Of a stretch of DNA of 64,000 nt, positions 31,576-44,461 are shown in pieces. Source of the DNA: Ambrosia x helenae (lineage: Eukaryota > Streptophyta > Magnoliopsida > Asterales > Asteraceae); NCBI GenBank assembly GCA_030844895.1, contig CM061227.1, forward strand, positions 75,023,075 through 75,087,074. The letters run 5' to 3'. The notes under the pieces were generated by a model, which was not told the DNA's origin, searched no databases, and saw nothing but the letters and a program-made list of their open reading frames with translations. Position 1 is the stretch's first letter. Every line of letters starts with the position of its first letter. The position numbers and the translations under genes are program-made.

Positions 31576-33398
31576 ATGAACTTGCGCTCCTCGCCATTTC
31601 TTACACCACCTCTTGAAGAACCCGAAAGATATTTTAGAGCTAGAAGAAAAGAACAAAAATTAAAAATGGCACAAGTTGAAAGAACCATCTTTGATTTTGC
31701 TAGACCTTCCATCAATGCCTTGGGCCCTAGCATCGCTAGACCCAACGTTGATGCCGACCATTTTGAAATTAAGTCCCATGTCATCCACATGATACAACAA
31801 AACTGCACTTTTCATGGTCTTCCCGATGAAGATCCCCATGCTCATATCGCAAATTTCCTCAAAATTTGTGATACCTTTAAGTTGTAAAACGTCTCTCCTA
31901 ACGCTATTCGACTTCGCATGTTTCCTTTTTCACTAAAGGATCGTGCCAAAGCATGGTTGAACTCACAACCCGCAAGCTCCATTACCACCTGGGCCGACCT
32001 TGCCCAAAAATTTCTCTCAAAATATTTTCCCCAGCTAAAACTGCAAAATTAAGAAATGACATCACTACCTCTTGTCAAGAAGAGGGAGAGTCACTTTATG
32101 AATCTTGGAAAAGATTTAAAGATATGTTGAGAAAATGCCCATATCATGGTCTTGAAGTATGGTTACAAGTTTCATCTTTCTACAATAGGCTGACGAATCA
32201 AGCAAGGCAGACACTCGATGCAACCACAGGAGGTATTTTTGGGAACAAAAGACCACAAGAAGCCTATGATCTCATAGAAGAAATTGCAGTCAACAGTTAT
32301 CAGTGGTACAACCCTCGAAGTCGGCCATCCAAGACCGTCCTCTATCAGATCGATTCCACCACTTCATTGCAAGCACAAATTGAGGCACTTTCAACTCGCC
32401 TGAACCAGCTGAGCGAAGCACAAGTCAATGCCATCACCATAGCACAGTTGCAGCCGCATGAAGGAATTCTTTCTTAGGCCACCGTGGAACAAGTTGACTT
32501 CATTGGTACAAGCCGCCTGCCAAACAATCCTTACAGCAACACTTATAATCCTGGTTGGCGCGATCATCCAAATTTCGGGTGGAAGAACAACAATAACACC
32601 ATACAACCACCCAGATTCAGTCAACAAAACAACCAGCAACGCCCACCAAACAACGGGTACCTGTCCATGGATGAAAGACTCGCAAAACTTGAAGCCCGAT
32701 CAGCAGCAAGAATGGATGATAAGTTCAACAACACAGACAAGAGGCTTCAAGGACTCGAGTCCACCATCAAAAATTTGGAGGTACAGCTGGGCGTATTGGC
32801 CAAGTCTCTCAGAGAAAGACCCGTTGGAAGCCTTCCAAGCAACGCTAAAACCAACCCTAAAGCCAATGTTAACGCCATAACCCTTCGAATCAGCAGTGTT
32901 TATCTTGAGTCAGGGGTACATGCCGACGAAGAAGTTAAACCACCCAACCCACTCACAAATGAACCCACTCCAAACATAACCATTCCCAACATCACCGCAC
33001 CAGAAAACTCAACCACCAGTTCACCAATGCCGGCTAATGATGAGCCCGCTATTAACCAGACTCCTCCAATTACTCCACCACCAGAACCACCGGCAAAGAT
33101 AGTACGGAAAAAGTACCGGCCTCATATTTCTTATCCCGATCGATTGATGAAACAAAAGACGGATGAGCAGTACCAGAAATTCAGCAAACCCCGAAGTCAA
33201 ATCCATGTCAACTTGCCTTTTATAGAAGTCATTCAGCAAATGCTCAAGTACTCCAAATTCCTGAAGAACTTCTTGAGCAACAAGAAAAATCTCGAGGCAG
33301 CGGTCAAAGGAAACACACTTGAGTGCGCGGCACTACTCCAGCAAAATCTTCCTCCAAAGCTGACCGACCCAGGAAATTTTGTTTACCGTGCTCCATAG
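31576..33398 (+). pseudogene. gag: Element D gag (Athila type)
   Basis: Gag of an Athila element. RPSINALGPSIARPNVDADH, FEIKSHVIHMIQQNCTFHG and PHAHIANFLKICDTFK are characteristic. The frame stops at TAA 31885-31887 and continues (AIRLRMFPFSLKDRAKAW) to a one-base loss near 32030. It then reads PAKTAKLRNDITT, ESLYESWKRFKDMLRKCPYH and AYDLIEEIAVNSYQW to a TAG at 32475-32477. From 32484 it is open for 304 codons: an Asn/Gln/Pro-rich linker, a helical MDERLAKLEARS segment, a Pro-rich run, and YRPHISYPDRLMKQKTDEQY leading to the protease. Two stops and one frameshift. Confidence 0.9.
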
Positions 33399-33710
33399 GC
33401 AATTTGCCTACAAATTATGCCTTAGCAGATCTGGGTGCAAGTGTGAATGTTATGCCCAATTATATTTACAAACAACTCAATTTAGGCGACCCGTGACCGT
33501 TAATAGCCACGATCGAGTTGGCGGATGGTACTATAAAGAAACCAAAGGGGATTGTCTAAAATTTGCTCATAAAAATAGGGAAATTTGTTTTCCCCGTCGA
33601 CTTTGTCATCCTCAACATGGGCGAGAGTAATGTTCCTATTATTCTGGGCCGACTATTCTTAGCTACCGCCAGAGCCACAATAGATATGGGGGATTCTTAC
33701 ACTTCGGGTT
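33393..33710 (+). pseudogene. pol: Element D protease (fragment)
   Basis: Athila-type aspartic protease: YALADLGASVNVMPNYIYKQ, then an ATIELADGT-like flap, and VPIILGRLFLATARATIDM, spread over several frames. The polyprotein breaks off after about 33710. Confidence 0.8.
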
Positions 33711-35613
33711 GGGAACAATAAGTTGCACCACACAGCCGGTGGAAGAGAATATGAACCTGAAGATCCATTTGACGTGGCCCACTTCATTGATAAGTAATTA
33801 GATTATCAACTGAAGAAAACCAAAGGTACAACAGTAGCACCACCAGAAGAATCAGCAGCAGGGCTTAACAACACCAAGTGGATAGATGAATATTGGGACA
33901 GTCATCAAAGGTCCGGATGGAGAAAGAAAAACCCGTGAAAAAGAGACACCACCAGAGTCCAAGAGATCGGAAAGGATGCAGTCTGAGCATCACGCGTTGT
34001 GTCTAGCCAAAGACGTGAAATGTGGCGCTACGGTGGAGGCTGCCCGGATTAGTAACTTAGGATGAATAAGTTGTGAGGTTGGTGCATACGGTAGACGACT
34101 CCGTCAAGAACCATCAGGTATGGTCATTCACTATTGATACTTTCTATCACCCAGGTATGCCCTCTCGGCATTAGGACCAGTAGCTTGTTTTTATTTTTAT
34201 TTTTTTCTCGTACTAATAAACTATTGAAGTTCATGCCAAGTGGTTTCTCTCGAGATAGCAGACAAGGCAACTGCGGGGATCAACCGCACGCAGACCGTTG
34301 GAAGACAAAAAGGGGAGATTCTTGTTCCTTTTGACTTGCCCACTTTTTCTTTGCACTTACATATATTACTATTATTAAATTAAAATTGTGTAAAAGAATT
34401 AAGTGTGAGGTATTTAAAATTTTTATAAAAATTTAAAATGCCTCAAAGCAGTCTAGTAAAACCGTAACTAAAAAGACAATATTTTTAAAAGGATTTTTTG
34501 GCAACAAAAACATTTTAAAACCCTTTTAGTCGCCCCAACGATTTTGTGGGAGATTAGGGAGGTTTTTAGTGGACGAAAAGAGCAGCTTAGGGTGTTCCCA
34601 ATTCCTTAAACAACCCTTAACCTTTTCCATGTGAGCATTATTGAGCCTTTTCGTGCACACCATTTCACATATATATACACTAAATATGCTCGTTCGTTTG
34701 TTTTGAGAGATATTCCCCGATTGGTCTGACCCGATTATAAATTGTGTGACTTATGTGCTGCGAGATCGCATCAGAGGAGAGTGTGTGAAAGTGATTTAGG
34801 CACCTAGGACTTACCCATTTCGTTATCATTAGCCTTTCATATATTTTCCCCACCCTTAGCCACCCATTTTTTAGCCTTACACTTTTCATTTTCTTACGTT
34901 CATTTAGCCCCTTCCATGACAAAATTAGGGAGGTGTTTAGGTGTTGAGGAAGCTCTTTGGCAATTTTGGGACTTTGAAGCAAAAGCCGCACAAGAAGAAT
35001 CAAGAATCGAGATTAAGAGAATCAAGGGAACTTCAAAAAGAAGATCGAGTTTTGTAATGTTTTCTGAAGAGACCAAGTAATCGATCCAACCTAGTGGAGG
35101 CTATTAGGCGGCCTTCATGCCGAACGATTCACGAGAGAAAGCCAAAGTCGAGCTGCAAAGTCCAAGGAGAAGATTAGCAAAGCCAACTTTAGAAGATCAC
35201 CAAGATTCCAACAAACACCTTAAGCACCGAACCCGAAATCAGTCTTGGTGGTAGACTCCATTCCTACCCTATTTTTCATCATCCCACTAAATAACCCTCG
35301 AAAAGTCCTATTGATTTACACACTCCACCTCAATAGAAGGCGGTGGAGTTGTGATTTGCACCCAAGCATATGATTAGAGTCGTCCATCGGGTAGAATTTG
35401 AGTGATCACCCCAAAAATGAAACTCGAGTGAATGAGAGAAGTGAGGAAAAAGGAAAAAGGGGTCACCTTAGGAATTGTTGTAATAAAGTCTCACTGAAAG
35501 TCATGCCCGAAATGCCGAAAGTTTATTAAGTTAGGCTCTTAGGAGGTAAGTTAAGCTCGGCACATCGAGTTAAACTTACAATTTTTTATCCCACTAAAAT
35601 TGCCTAAGGTTCG
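33711..35613 (+). other. Element D internal region without RT or integrase
   Basis: About 1.9 kb. No RT, RNase H or integrase motif in any frame. The first 300 bp read as broken Lys/Pro-rich codons; the rest looks like the long 3' non-coding tail of Athila elements. The longest open frames are short and not recognised. Confidence 0.6.
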
Positions 35614-35654
35614 GTTTGCTTGAGGATAAGCAAACGCTTAAGTGTGAGGTATTA
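35614..35654 (+). other. Element D stem-loop and polypurine tract
   Basis: Perfect 8-bp stem GTTTGCTT/AAGCAAAC with a six-base loop (GAGGAT), then a purine-rich TTAAGTGTGAGGTATTA up to the 3' LTR. Confidence 0.75.
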
Positions 35655-35947
35655 TGATGTGCAGAAAAATTGATATGTTTTCACCCACAATTACCACCTG
35701 TTTTATGGTCTAAATCGTGCTTTTATCTTGGTTTTATCACGGTTTATCTTTCTTTGTTGATAAATGCAGATTTGGGGGCCCGGTGACAAAAAGAAATGAA
35801 AACTCGCTCAAAACGACACAAAAGACGAAGATTTGAAGACTTTGAAGATCTGCCAAATATGGCACGGCCGTGCTCACGGTTGTGCAGCCTTCCCGGGTCA
35901 ACAAGTCAACATTTCCAAGTCAAAGGAGGTCAATTTCAGAGTTCCAG
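35655..35947 (+). repeat. Element D 3' LTR, left part
   Basis: Starts TGATGTGCAG and supplies the LTR start missing from the 5' copy. Interrupted by E after TCCAG (35943-35947). Confidence 0.88.
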
Positions 35948-38647
35948 TGTGATACCCCCACAATTTCAGTTTCTCACTTTAACTAAACTCTAGTTACTTG
36001 TAGTTACATTCCTTGCATTCTACTTAACTAGGGTTAGCTAGATAAGTCACACGTTGCACAGTTATAGGTATATAACTGCATGAAGTGGTAATTCGGGGAA
36101 TTACCAAACTATATACATGAGTAGTGAACCCCGGAAGTTGGTGAATTGTGAAATTAGATAATTGTGAATTAATTGATTGAGATTGATTGCAATTACGTGC
36201 TTCTGTGAAACTATGTGCAAACTGTACGTGATTACGTGAACTTAAACCGAACGCATTATTAAAAACTGTAATGGGTGGACCGTTAGGATGGTTGGGGTCT
36301 TAACACATGGGGTAACACTTGATATGGTCCAAAATAGCAAAAACGTCAAGGAAAACACGCGATACAACGGACCGGACAACCCGGAGTGAGCCCAGGCTGA
36401 GTGAGCGGCCGCTCGCAAGGGTCTGACGAAACCAAACCGACTTAAAACTCTATTTAAGCAATCTTAAGCCCCAAGTACCCATAAACTCAACCCTAATCAC
36501 CCCCTACTGCCTATTTACGAAAATATTAACCTCAAACACCTACTAAGACTCAAGAACAACAATCGGGAAGCTTGGAGAACAATCGGTTGGTGGTTTTGAA
36601 GTGCCTTCGGTATAATATTCAATCTCTTATGTTTTAATCTTCTCTAATATGTTTTAAAACATCATAAACGAGTTTGTCCAGGTCTGAAACGTTTTCATAA
36701 AGATTAAAACTTGGTATTCATAAAGATTGATAGGGTTAAACATGATGTTATGTGATAATGATTGTATGTATGGCATGGGTTCGCATGTTCTTGATGTTTT
36801 AGACTTCTAGGGTCTATGAATGATAATGTTTAACTTGTATCTTGCTAGGTTTTGATCAGGTTATGTCTTATTGATATGGTAGGACGATTGTTAAGTATTA
36901 TTGATCGATTATATGCGTAGATAATGGTTAAAACTAGGGTTTATGCATGATTTAGAATCTGGACAGAATGATTGGGTCGACTTGCAGAGGCCGTAACGTG
37001 ATGTTAAAATATTTGTTTTGATGATTTCTTTGCCTGAAAATATTGTACATGCTCCTAGCTTTTCATAATGGGCAAAATCATCTATTTTGGACGTCGTTTG
37101 ATCGGGTTTTGGAATTTTCTTTGATTAAAGGTCATATCAAATTTTCGGACTAGTAAACTAGGTCAAATTTAAATGATCATAACTTGAGTTTTACAAGAAT
37201 TAAACTAGGTCAATTTTTGTGATTTTTTCTACTAATTTGATCTGTTGTGAGTATTTTTTGCACATAGCTGTATTGTGTAATTTTTCATAATTTTTGTGTA
37301 TGGTTTTATCACGAACTAAAAATATGGACTTGTCTGGTAGACCCCCTGAAATATTTAGTAAAATTTTGGGAGTCTAATTCACTGGATAAGTCTATTTAAT
37401 AGATTAGTTTTCACAGTGCATAATCTGTGCTATAAACGCAGATTATGTAACATACACCTATGTGACTATTTGGAGTCTTGTATGACTTGTATTTGACATG
37501 AACATGTATGAGCACTTATATGAGGTGTATTGAAGTGCATAAATGAGGTTAAGTATTGTTTTCACCAACGGGTCCGTAGGGTTTACTTTTGCATATAGAA
37601 ACACTAGGTGTCACTTACACGGTTTTGAACTTTTAAACGTCTTGGACAAACGGGTCATATGGTGTAATGATATTACACATATACTCACTTAGTGACACAT
37701 GTAATAGGGAGTCGGTTGCACATCCTATTTCTGAAGGTTGGATAAATTACTTGCATCCTAAGGTGAGTTTCACTACTTTTTCTCAAAAGCATGTGTCTTA
37801 GGTTTGAGACAACTTTGGTAAACTATTTCTAGTTCGGTTTGGGACTACTTTTACATCTCGGGTTTTGAGATGCTTGACTCCTTTTGTGGGTCGGGTTTTA
37901 CGATTCCTTATGTGGAGCGTTGTTTTATCAGTTTACAACTTTAACTATCCTTTGTGAACTAAACACACTCTATCACTTAAAGTCCTTACATATTATTGGG
38001 TTAATCGCTGGAGGCGAATGGGGTATTAGCTGATAGTGCTATTAGGTTGTGTAGCAACCTCATGCTTGAGGTGCTTGTGTCACGGGCATGAACTTCTAAC
38101 CACATCTTTCCTACAAGAGTTGATAGACACTAGTACTAAGGCAGTTTAATGTATGTTAACACATTTCTGAAGGTTCCCAATAATCACTTGTTTAGTTAAA
38201 ATGAGTGGACTAGCTACCCCTGACAAGCTAAAACTGATGACACTTTAACATTTGGGTTTTTGAAAACTTTACACCTGTTATCCAAACTGTAAACTCACCA
38301 ACGTTATGTTGACACACGCTAGCATGCTTTTGCAGGTCGCTAGGTATGGAGCACTCTTAGGACATGCATCATATAGTGTCATTGAGATATGAACACTTAA
38401 AATATTTGGATATTTACTTATTTAAGCTTGGTTTTGGGCGCGGTGTTTTGCGCATACTATTTAACAGTTTTCTATTTCGCTTCTGCTATTCCTTAAATGG
38501 TTTTGTTAACTTTTAAACTTGGTTTTTCAATAACGAACTAAAGGGTTTGGGCATTTAGAGTCGTTCATGTGACTTATGGCTATGGGATCCTGGTTTGTCA
38601 TGTGCCTCGTGGTATAAACCCCGCAATGGAAATTTAAGGGTATGACA
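35948..38647 (+). repeat. Element E 5' LTR (2700 bp)
   Basis: TGTGATACCCCC to GGGTATGACA. Holds 215 bp (36016-36230) that the 3' LTR has lost, and lacks a stretch present near 45490-45590 of the 3' LTR. Confidence 0.92.
36403..36459 (+). promoter_or_regulatory. GAGCGGCCGCTC palindrome and TATA-like box, E 5' LTR
   Basis: The 12-bp palindrome at 36403-36414 lies 36 bp before TATTTAAG (36452-36459). The same pair is in the 3' LTR (palindrome 44701-44712). Confidence 0.55.
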
Positions 38648-38650
38648 GAT

Positions 38651-38664
38651 TGGTATCAGAGCCA
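38651..38664 (+). other. Element E primer binding site (initiator tRNA-Met)
   Basis: TGGTATCAGAGCCA three bases after the LTR. Confidence 0.9.
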
Positions 38665-38804
38665 TTGATTATAGTGAACTAGGGCTACATGTTGAGTCTA
38701 GTCTATAATCATCATAGCATAAGTATTAGTACACTCACTACTTTAAGTGCACCACTTATTATTTTCTTGAATACGTGTACTGATCTAACATATTGCAGGA
38801 AACC

Positions 38805-39476
38805 ATGACTAACCCTACTCACAGAAATTATTCTTATCGTGCTATCAAGGGGCCACCAGCCCCATCCCTAGATCCTTATCAACATCCAACTTCATCACAG
38901 GATCCATATGAGGATACCAGCCGATGGCTATGGTTCACTAACATGCTGCACTCATGGGTTATAGGATATGGTGTGCCAGCTCGGGTACCTCCCATTGTTG
39001 ACTCGTGGGAGAGGTCACTTTCGAGAATGGTGAGGCATTTGCATACTGAGTTGGAAAATGCCTACACCGCTGTCAAACAGTTTCAGTTTTGGAGGAGGAA
39101 TGCTGATGAAACCCTTAAGCACATAGAAGGACAGATTGATCACTTGTTTGGTGAACTAAGAAGGGTTAAGAAGGAAGCTGATGAAGCTAGGCATGAAATG
39201 TTAGCTACTAAACAGGATCTAGCAGCTACTAGAGAGGAGTTAACTTTGGTTTGCAACAGACTTATGGAAGCTCTATGACAAAATGGAGAGGAACCAGAGG
39301 AGGATCCCGAGGAGGAACCTATGGAAGGAGGATTCGATGCTCTTGGAGCAGCACTTGATGCAGCACTCGAGGATGAGCTCGAGGCAGAGGATGAAGAAGA
39401 GCCATTGGAGATCGAGATTCAGGGTGAGAGCGAGGATGAAGACTCGTGCGTCTCCATGGATCACGCGGACGATTGA
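38805..39476 (+). pseudogene. Element E extra ORF upstream of gag (coiled coil, acidic tail)
   Basis: A 223-codon frame between primer site and gag with a single TGA at 39276-39278. The ATG at 38805 follows a good 3' splice site (CTAAC branch-like motif, then TTGCAG|G at 38799). N-terminus: SRWLWFTNMLHSWVIGYG and VPPIVDSWERSLSRMVRHLH. Middle: a long helix with heptad-like Leu/Ile (FGELRRVKKEADEARHEM and onward), probably a coiled coil. After the stop, in the same frame, a very acidic tail (EEPEEDPEEEP, DELEAEDEEEP) runs to TGA at 39474-39476. I do not recognise the family. It is not gag; no match is seen in T1 or the truncated C. Confidence 0.7.
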
Positions 39477-39740
39477 TTATTTTATTTTTATTTTTTTATT
39501 TTATTATCCTAGTATCTAGTATACATTCTTATAATGACTCCTATTTTATCATTGTGAGACTTGAGAACCGTTTGGCTTATGTTTGGATTTTTATTATTAT
39601 TACTGCTATCAATCGACTACTTTACCTTATTCTCGCGTATATCATCTATATTATATTCTAGTTTACTTATACTATGTGAACGATTATATGCGGGACGTAT
39701 TATTGTTTTCTCACGAGTATAGTGTAAATGTAGAATTGCT
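39279..39740 (+). other. Acidic ORF tail and A/T-rich spacer before E gag
   Basis: The first 200 bp belong to the extra ORF beyond its stop; 39477-39740 is A/T-rich with no gene seen. Confidence 0.5.
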
Positions 39741-40978
39741 ATGGCGGGAAGAGGTCATGGAAGAGGAAACATTAACATGATCCAAGCAGAACTGAACGCG
39801 CTCATCAACGAAAGGGTGGTTGAAGCCCTAGCAGCTTTTCAAGATGGTAACGCCATTTCTCTCTACTCTCTTTCCTTAGACTCCAGCGTTAAGCTCTTTT
39901 TCTCATTTGTGACTTTCGCTTTTTGTACTTAGGCCAACCTGCTCATCACCCTCCAGTTTGTACTTACAAGTCATTCATAGACTGCAAGCCTCAGAATTTT
40001 GGAGGATCTAAAGGGGCAGTCGGGCTACTGAGGTGGTTCGAAAAGTTGGAATCCTGCTTCGTTATGTGTAACTGTCCACCAGCTGAAAGGGTTAAATATG
40101 CCACTGCTACACTTGAGAATGCGGCATTATCCTGGTGGAACGCTCAGGTGCAGATGCTAGGTGTTGATGTGGCCAATGCTACACCTTGGGAGAATTTCAA
40201 GGAACTGATGAAAGAGGAGTACTCTCCTCGGGATGAGATTCAGAAGTTGGAGATAGAGTATCTCAACTTAAAGACGGTGGGGTCGGAGATTGAGAACTAT
40301 ACTACTAGATTGCATGAGTTGGCGACAATGTGCCTCAATTCTTCTAACCTGCCCTACAAACGGATCGAGTTATACATCAAGGGTTTGGTGCCCCAAATCA
40401 AGAGTATGGTCACTGCTGCTAACCTTAATAACATTCAGCAGGTTATTCGTATGGTACATTAGCTGACTGACCAGAAGGTGGAAGAGGGATTGTTACCCCC
40501 TCGCGGTGCTTCATCTTCTGGTCCCAATGACAACAAGAGGAAGTGGGAGAATGCATCTGGAAAACCCCCAGGCAATGGTAATCAGCAGCAACAGCAGATA
40601 AAGAAGCATGACAATCACAGCAGTAGTAGCAACTGCAATCACTCCCATGGAGGTTATCTTGGAAACCATCCCAAGTACAACAAGTGCAATTTGCATCACT
40701 CTGGGTCATGTAACAATGTTAAGTGTGATCGTTGTGGCAGGATGGGGCATAAACAGAAGGATTGTAGGGTGTATATCCAGGGAAGTCAACCGGCACTACA
40801 ACAAGGTCAGCAACAGAAGGGCAGTAAAGGGTGTTACCAGTGTGACAGTGAGAACCATTTTAAGAAAAATTGTCCCCAGCTGAACATAAATGGAAACAAT
40901 GGGGAAATAACAACAACAATACTACCAACACTGGCGACAACAACAACAACAATGGGGCTCGTGGAAGAACATTTGTGA
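39741..40978 (+). pseudogene. gag: Element E gag (with intron, one stop)
   Basis: Exon 1 (39741-39846) starts ATG and reads MAGRGHGRGNINMIQAELNA, matching T1 exon 1. After the intron, exon 2 begins at 39933 with PPVCTYKSFIDCKPQNFGGS and LLRWFEKLES, continues through the capsid (ALSWWNAQVQML, EEYSPRDEIQKLEIEYLNLK) to a TAG at 40460-40462, then in the same frame through a Gln/Asn/His-rich part to CDRCGRMGHKQKDC and CYQCDSENHFKKNC. The latter keeps C-x2-C-x4-H-x4-C without the usual glycine. The frame ends at 40978, overlapping pol in another frame. Confidence 0.9.
39847..39932 (+). other. Intron in element E gag
   Basis: 86 bp, donor G|GTAACGCC, acceptor GTACTTAG|G, phase 1 in a glycine codon; same site as in T1 and C. 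Confidence 0.72.
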
Positions 40979-43900
40979 TTGGCTCTAGGGAAGCTAGGAC
41001 CGATAACAATGTCGTGACGGGTACGGGTTCCTTAAACGACACTCTCGCTTCTGTTTTATATGATACTGGTGCAGACAATAGTTTTGTGTCATCGAAACTT
41101 AGCATACAACTAGGGATTGTTCCTACTCTTCTTGATACCCCGCATTCTATAGAACTAGCTGATGGGAAGCCTGTTGAGGTAACCCACATCCATTGTGACT
41201 GTAAGCTCGAGCTAGATGGGCAATTATTTGCCATCGATCTTCTACCTATCACCCTAGGTAACTTTGACCTTGTGGTTGGCATGGACTGGTTGTCTAAGCA
41301 ACACGCTGAAATTCTCTGTCAGGAGAAGATTGTTCGCATCCCTCTCCCTAGTGGAGAACTATTATCTATTCAGGGTGATCGTGGTGGTCCCATGGTGGGC
41401 ATCATATCCTTCTTGAAAGCCCAGAAGTGTATTCGAAAGGGCTATCCAGCCATTCTGGCTAACATTTCTGACACTCGAGCTGAAGTTGAAACAAAGATTA
41501 AGGACATCCCAGTGGTTCGAGATTTCCCAGATGTATTCCAGAAGAACTACCTGGACTTCCACCTGTTCGTCAAGTGGAGTTTCAAATTGATCTTGCACCT
41601 GGAGCGGCACCAGTTGCACGCGCATCATACCGTCTGGCACCAAGCGAACTTCAAGAACTATCTACCCAACTCCAAGAGCTATTGGATAGGGGTTCCATTA
41701 GGCCTAGTTCTTCGCGTTGGGGAGCCCTAGTCCTGTTTGTTAAGAATAAGGATGGAAGTTTCCACATGTGTATTGATTATCGAGAGTTGAATAAGGTGAC
41801 GGTTAAAAACCGCTACCATTTGCCTCGTATTGATGACTTGTTCGACCAGCTTCAAGGGTCGAGTTTCTATTCTAAGATTGACTAGGGGTCAGGATATCAT
41901 CAACCGAGAGTCCCAGAGGAGGATGTGGCAAAAACAACCTTTCGAACTCGTTATGGACATTATGAGTTCTTGATGATGCCATTTGGGCTAACCAATGCAC
42001 TGGCTGTGTTCATAGATCTTATGAACCGCGTGTGTAAGCCTTATTTGGACAAATTCGTCATAGTGTTCATAGATGGCATATTGATTTATTCTAAGAGCAG
42101 GAAGAGGACGAGCAACACTTGCAGCTAATCTTAGAACTCTTGAGAAATGAGCAACTGTATGCAAAATTCTCCAAGTGTGACTTCTGGATTTGAGAGGTCC
42201 AATTTCTAGGACATGTGGTTAACGAGGCAGGAATACATGTCGATCCCGCCAAGATTGATGCTATTAAAAGTGGGAGTCTCCTAAGACTCCTACAGAGGTG
42301 CGCCAGTTTCTTGGTCTTGCGGGATACTATCGTAGATTCATTGAGGGATTCTCTAAGATCGCTCAATCCCTCACTGCTTTGACGCAAAATGGTGTTTCTT
42401 ACAAGTGGGGAGATGCCCAAGAATCGGCTTTTCAATTGTTAAAGACAAAGCTTTGCAGTGCACCTATACTATCACTACTTGAGGGTACAGAGGACTTTGT
42501 GGTGTACTTTGATGCGTCTATCCAAGGTTTAGGGTGTGTGCTGATGCAGCATGATAAGGTGATCGCATAGGCTTCACGACAATTAAAGGTTCATGATAAA
42601 AATTACACCACCCATGATTTGGAACTAGGAGCGGTGGTTTTTTTCTTTAAAAATTTGGAGGCATTATCTATATGGGATGAAGTGTACGATCTTCAGTGAC
42701 CACAAGAGCCTCCAACACATGTTCAATCAGAAGGAGCTGAACATGCGACAACGTCGATGAGTTGAGCTTCTGGATGATTATGACCGTGCTATCAAATATT
42801 ATCCTGGAAAAGCTAATGTATTAGCGGGTGCCCTTAGTTGTAAGGAAACAAAACCCAAACGGGTGAAAGCTTTACAACTCACTAATTATTCTAACCTTTC
42901 CGATAAGATACGTGAAGCCCAGGGTGAGGCTTTGAAAGAAGAAAACGTCGAGCTTGAGAAACTACATGGTGCCGATAAGCGCCTGGAACTGAAGACAGAT
43001 GGTCTTCAGTACTTCATGAATCGAGTCCGGATTCCGCGTTTTGGGGATCTTAGATGACTTGTGCTCGACAAGGCTCACACATCTCGATATTCGGTACATC
43101 CTGGTTCGGATAAGATTTACCAAGATCTCAAAACTCTTTACTAGTGGTCAAACATGAAAGCTGAGATAGCCACTTATGTTAGTAAGTGCTTGACTTGTGC
43201 AAAGGTTAAGATTGAATATCATAAACCTTCAGGCTTACTCCAGCAACCAGAAATCCCTATGTGGAAATGGGACGGAATTTCTATGGACTTTATTACAAAG
43301 CTCCCTAGAACGCCAAGTGGTCATAACATGATTTGGGTTATCGTCGATCATTTAACCAAATCGGCACATTTTCTAGCAATAAAGGAAACTGACACGCTGG
43401 AGAAACTGGCCAATATCTACATCAAGGAGGTTGTCTCTAGGCACGGAGTGCCTACTTCCATCATATTTGATCGCGATGCACGATTTACTTCCCATTTTTG
43501 GACTACTCTCCAAGATGCTTTGGGAAATCGCGTAGATATGAACACAGACTATCACCTACAAACGGATGGACAAAAGTGAACGTACCATCCAAACAGTTGG
43601 GATAAGCACTTACCTTTAATTGAATTCTCGTATAACAACAGTTACCACACTTCAATTCAGTGCGCCTTTTGAGGCACTTTATGGACGCAAGTGTAGGTCT
43701 CCCATCTGCTGGACTGAAGTTGGGGATAGCCAGCTGACAGGTCCAGAACTCGTGCATGAAACTTCTGAGAAGATAGTGCAAATCAGAAACCGGATGGTTG
43801 CTGCTCGTGATCGACAGAAAAGCTACGCTGATAAGTGTAGGAAACCTTTGGAGTTCCAGATCGGGGATAAGGTACTACTAAAGGTGTCACCTTGGAAGGG

Positions 43901-44300
43901 TGTGATACGCTTTGAAAAACGGGGAAAGTTGAACCCACGATACGTTGGACCATTCGAGATTGTTGAAAGGATTGGTCCCGTAGCTTATAGGTTAAACCTG
44001 CCTGATGAACTCAGTGGGGTGCACAATGTATTCCACGTATCAAATCTAAAGAAATGCTTATCTGATATGACACTGGTAGTGCCACTGGAGGAGGTCTAGG
44101 TGGACGACAAGCTACGGTTCGTAGAAGAACCAGTGGAGATTCTTGAGCAGGGCGTCAAGAAACTCAGACAGAGCACTATACCTATTGTTAAGATGCGAAT
44201 GAATTCCTATCTAGGACCGGAATATACGTGGGAACGCTGAGATCAAATGCGGCTCAAATACCCATACCTCTTAACTGAACCTGAACCAGTGCATAGATGA
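40870..44300 (+). pseudogene. pol: Element E pol (protease to chromodomain, broken)
   Basis: Protease with DTGADNSFV and VVGMDWL is open from 40870 to a frameshift near 41545. RT continues in the next frame: YRLAPSELQEL, FVKNKDGSFHMCIDYRELNK, PLPRIDD-like RIDDLFDQL, a TAG at 41883-41885, then RTRYGHYEFLMMPFGLTNA. The active site reads FIDG instead of FIDD. A frameshift near 42100 and stops (for example 42188, 42568, 42758, 43054, 43141) break the RT end and RNase H. Integrase shows CLTCAKVKIEYHKPSGL, the SMDF Asp and the FDRDARF Asp; an extra base near 43575 shifts frame at the Glu. The C-terminal HNVFHVSNLKKCL and GPEYTWER are present, with further stops. Confidence 0.9.
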
Positions 44301-44331
44301 AGCGCTGAACATAAAGCAGCTCGCTCAAAGT

Positions 44332-44461
44332 GAATTTAGGGGTGAAATTCCTTTCAACTTGGGGATGATGTGACATCTGAGAACCAAGCACACATTGTTA
44401 AGCTGGCTTTACTGTTTACATACTGAATTTCGGGACAAAGTTCTTTTCAACTTGGGGATGA
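44332..44461 (+). other. Element E doubled stem-loop and purine tract
   Basis: First copy: GAATTT...AAATTC (44332-44350), then CTTTCAACTTGGGGATGA. Second copy: GAATTTCG-GGA-CAAAGTTC (44425-44443; one G-T pair and one C-A mismatch), then TTTTCAACTTGGGGATGA abutting the LTR. Same order and spacing idea as in C. Confidence 0.75.

Noticed and set aside
33711..35613. Hidden RT or integrase in element D
   Set aside because: Looked for DD motifs, VDYRELN-like, HHCC and DD35E patterns in all frames and found none; the region is simply deleted.
40460..40462. Stop-codon readthrough as a regular mechanism in E gag
   Set aside because: The C stop is at a different place (22565), and E has many other lesions; decay is the simpler reading.
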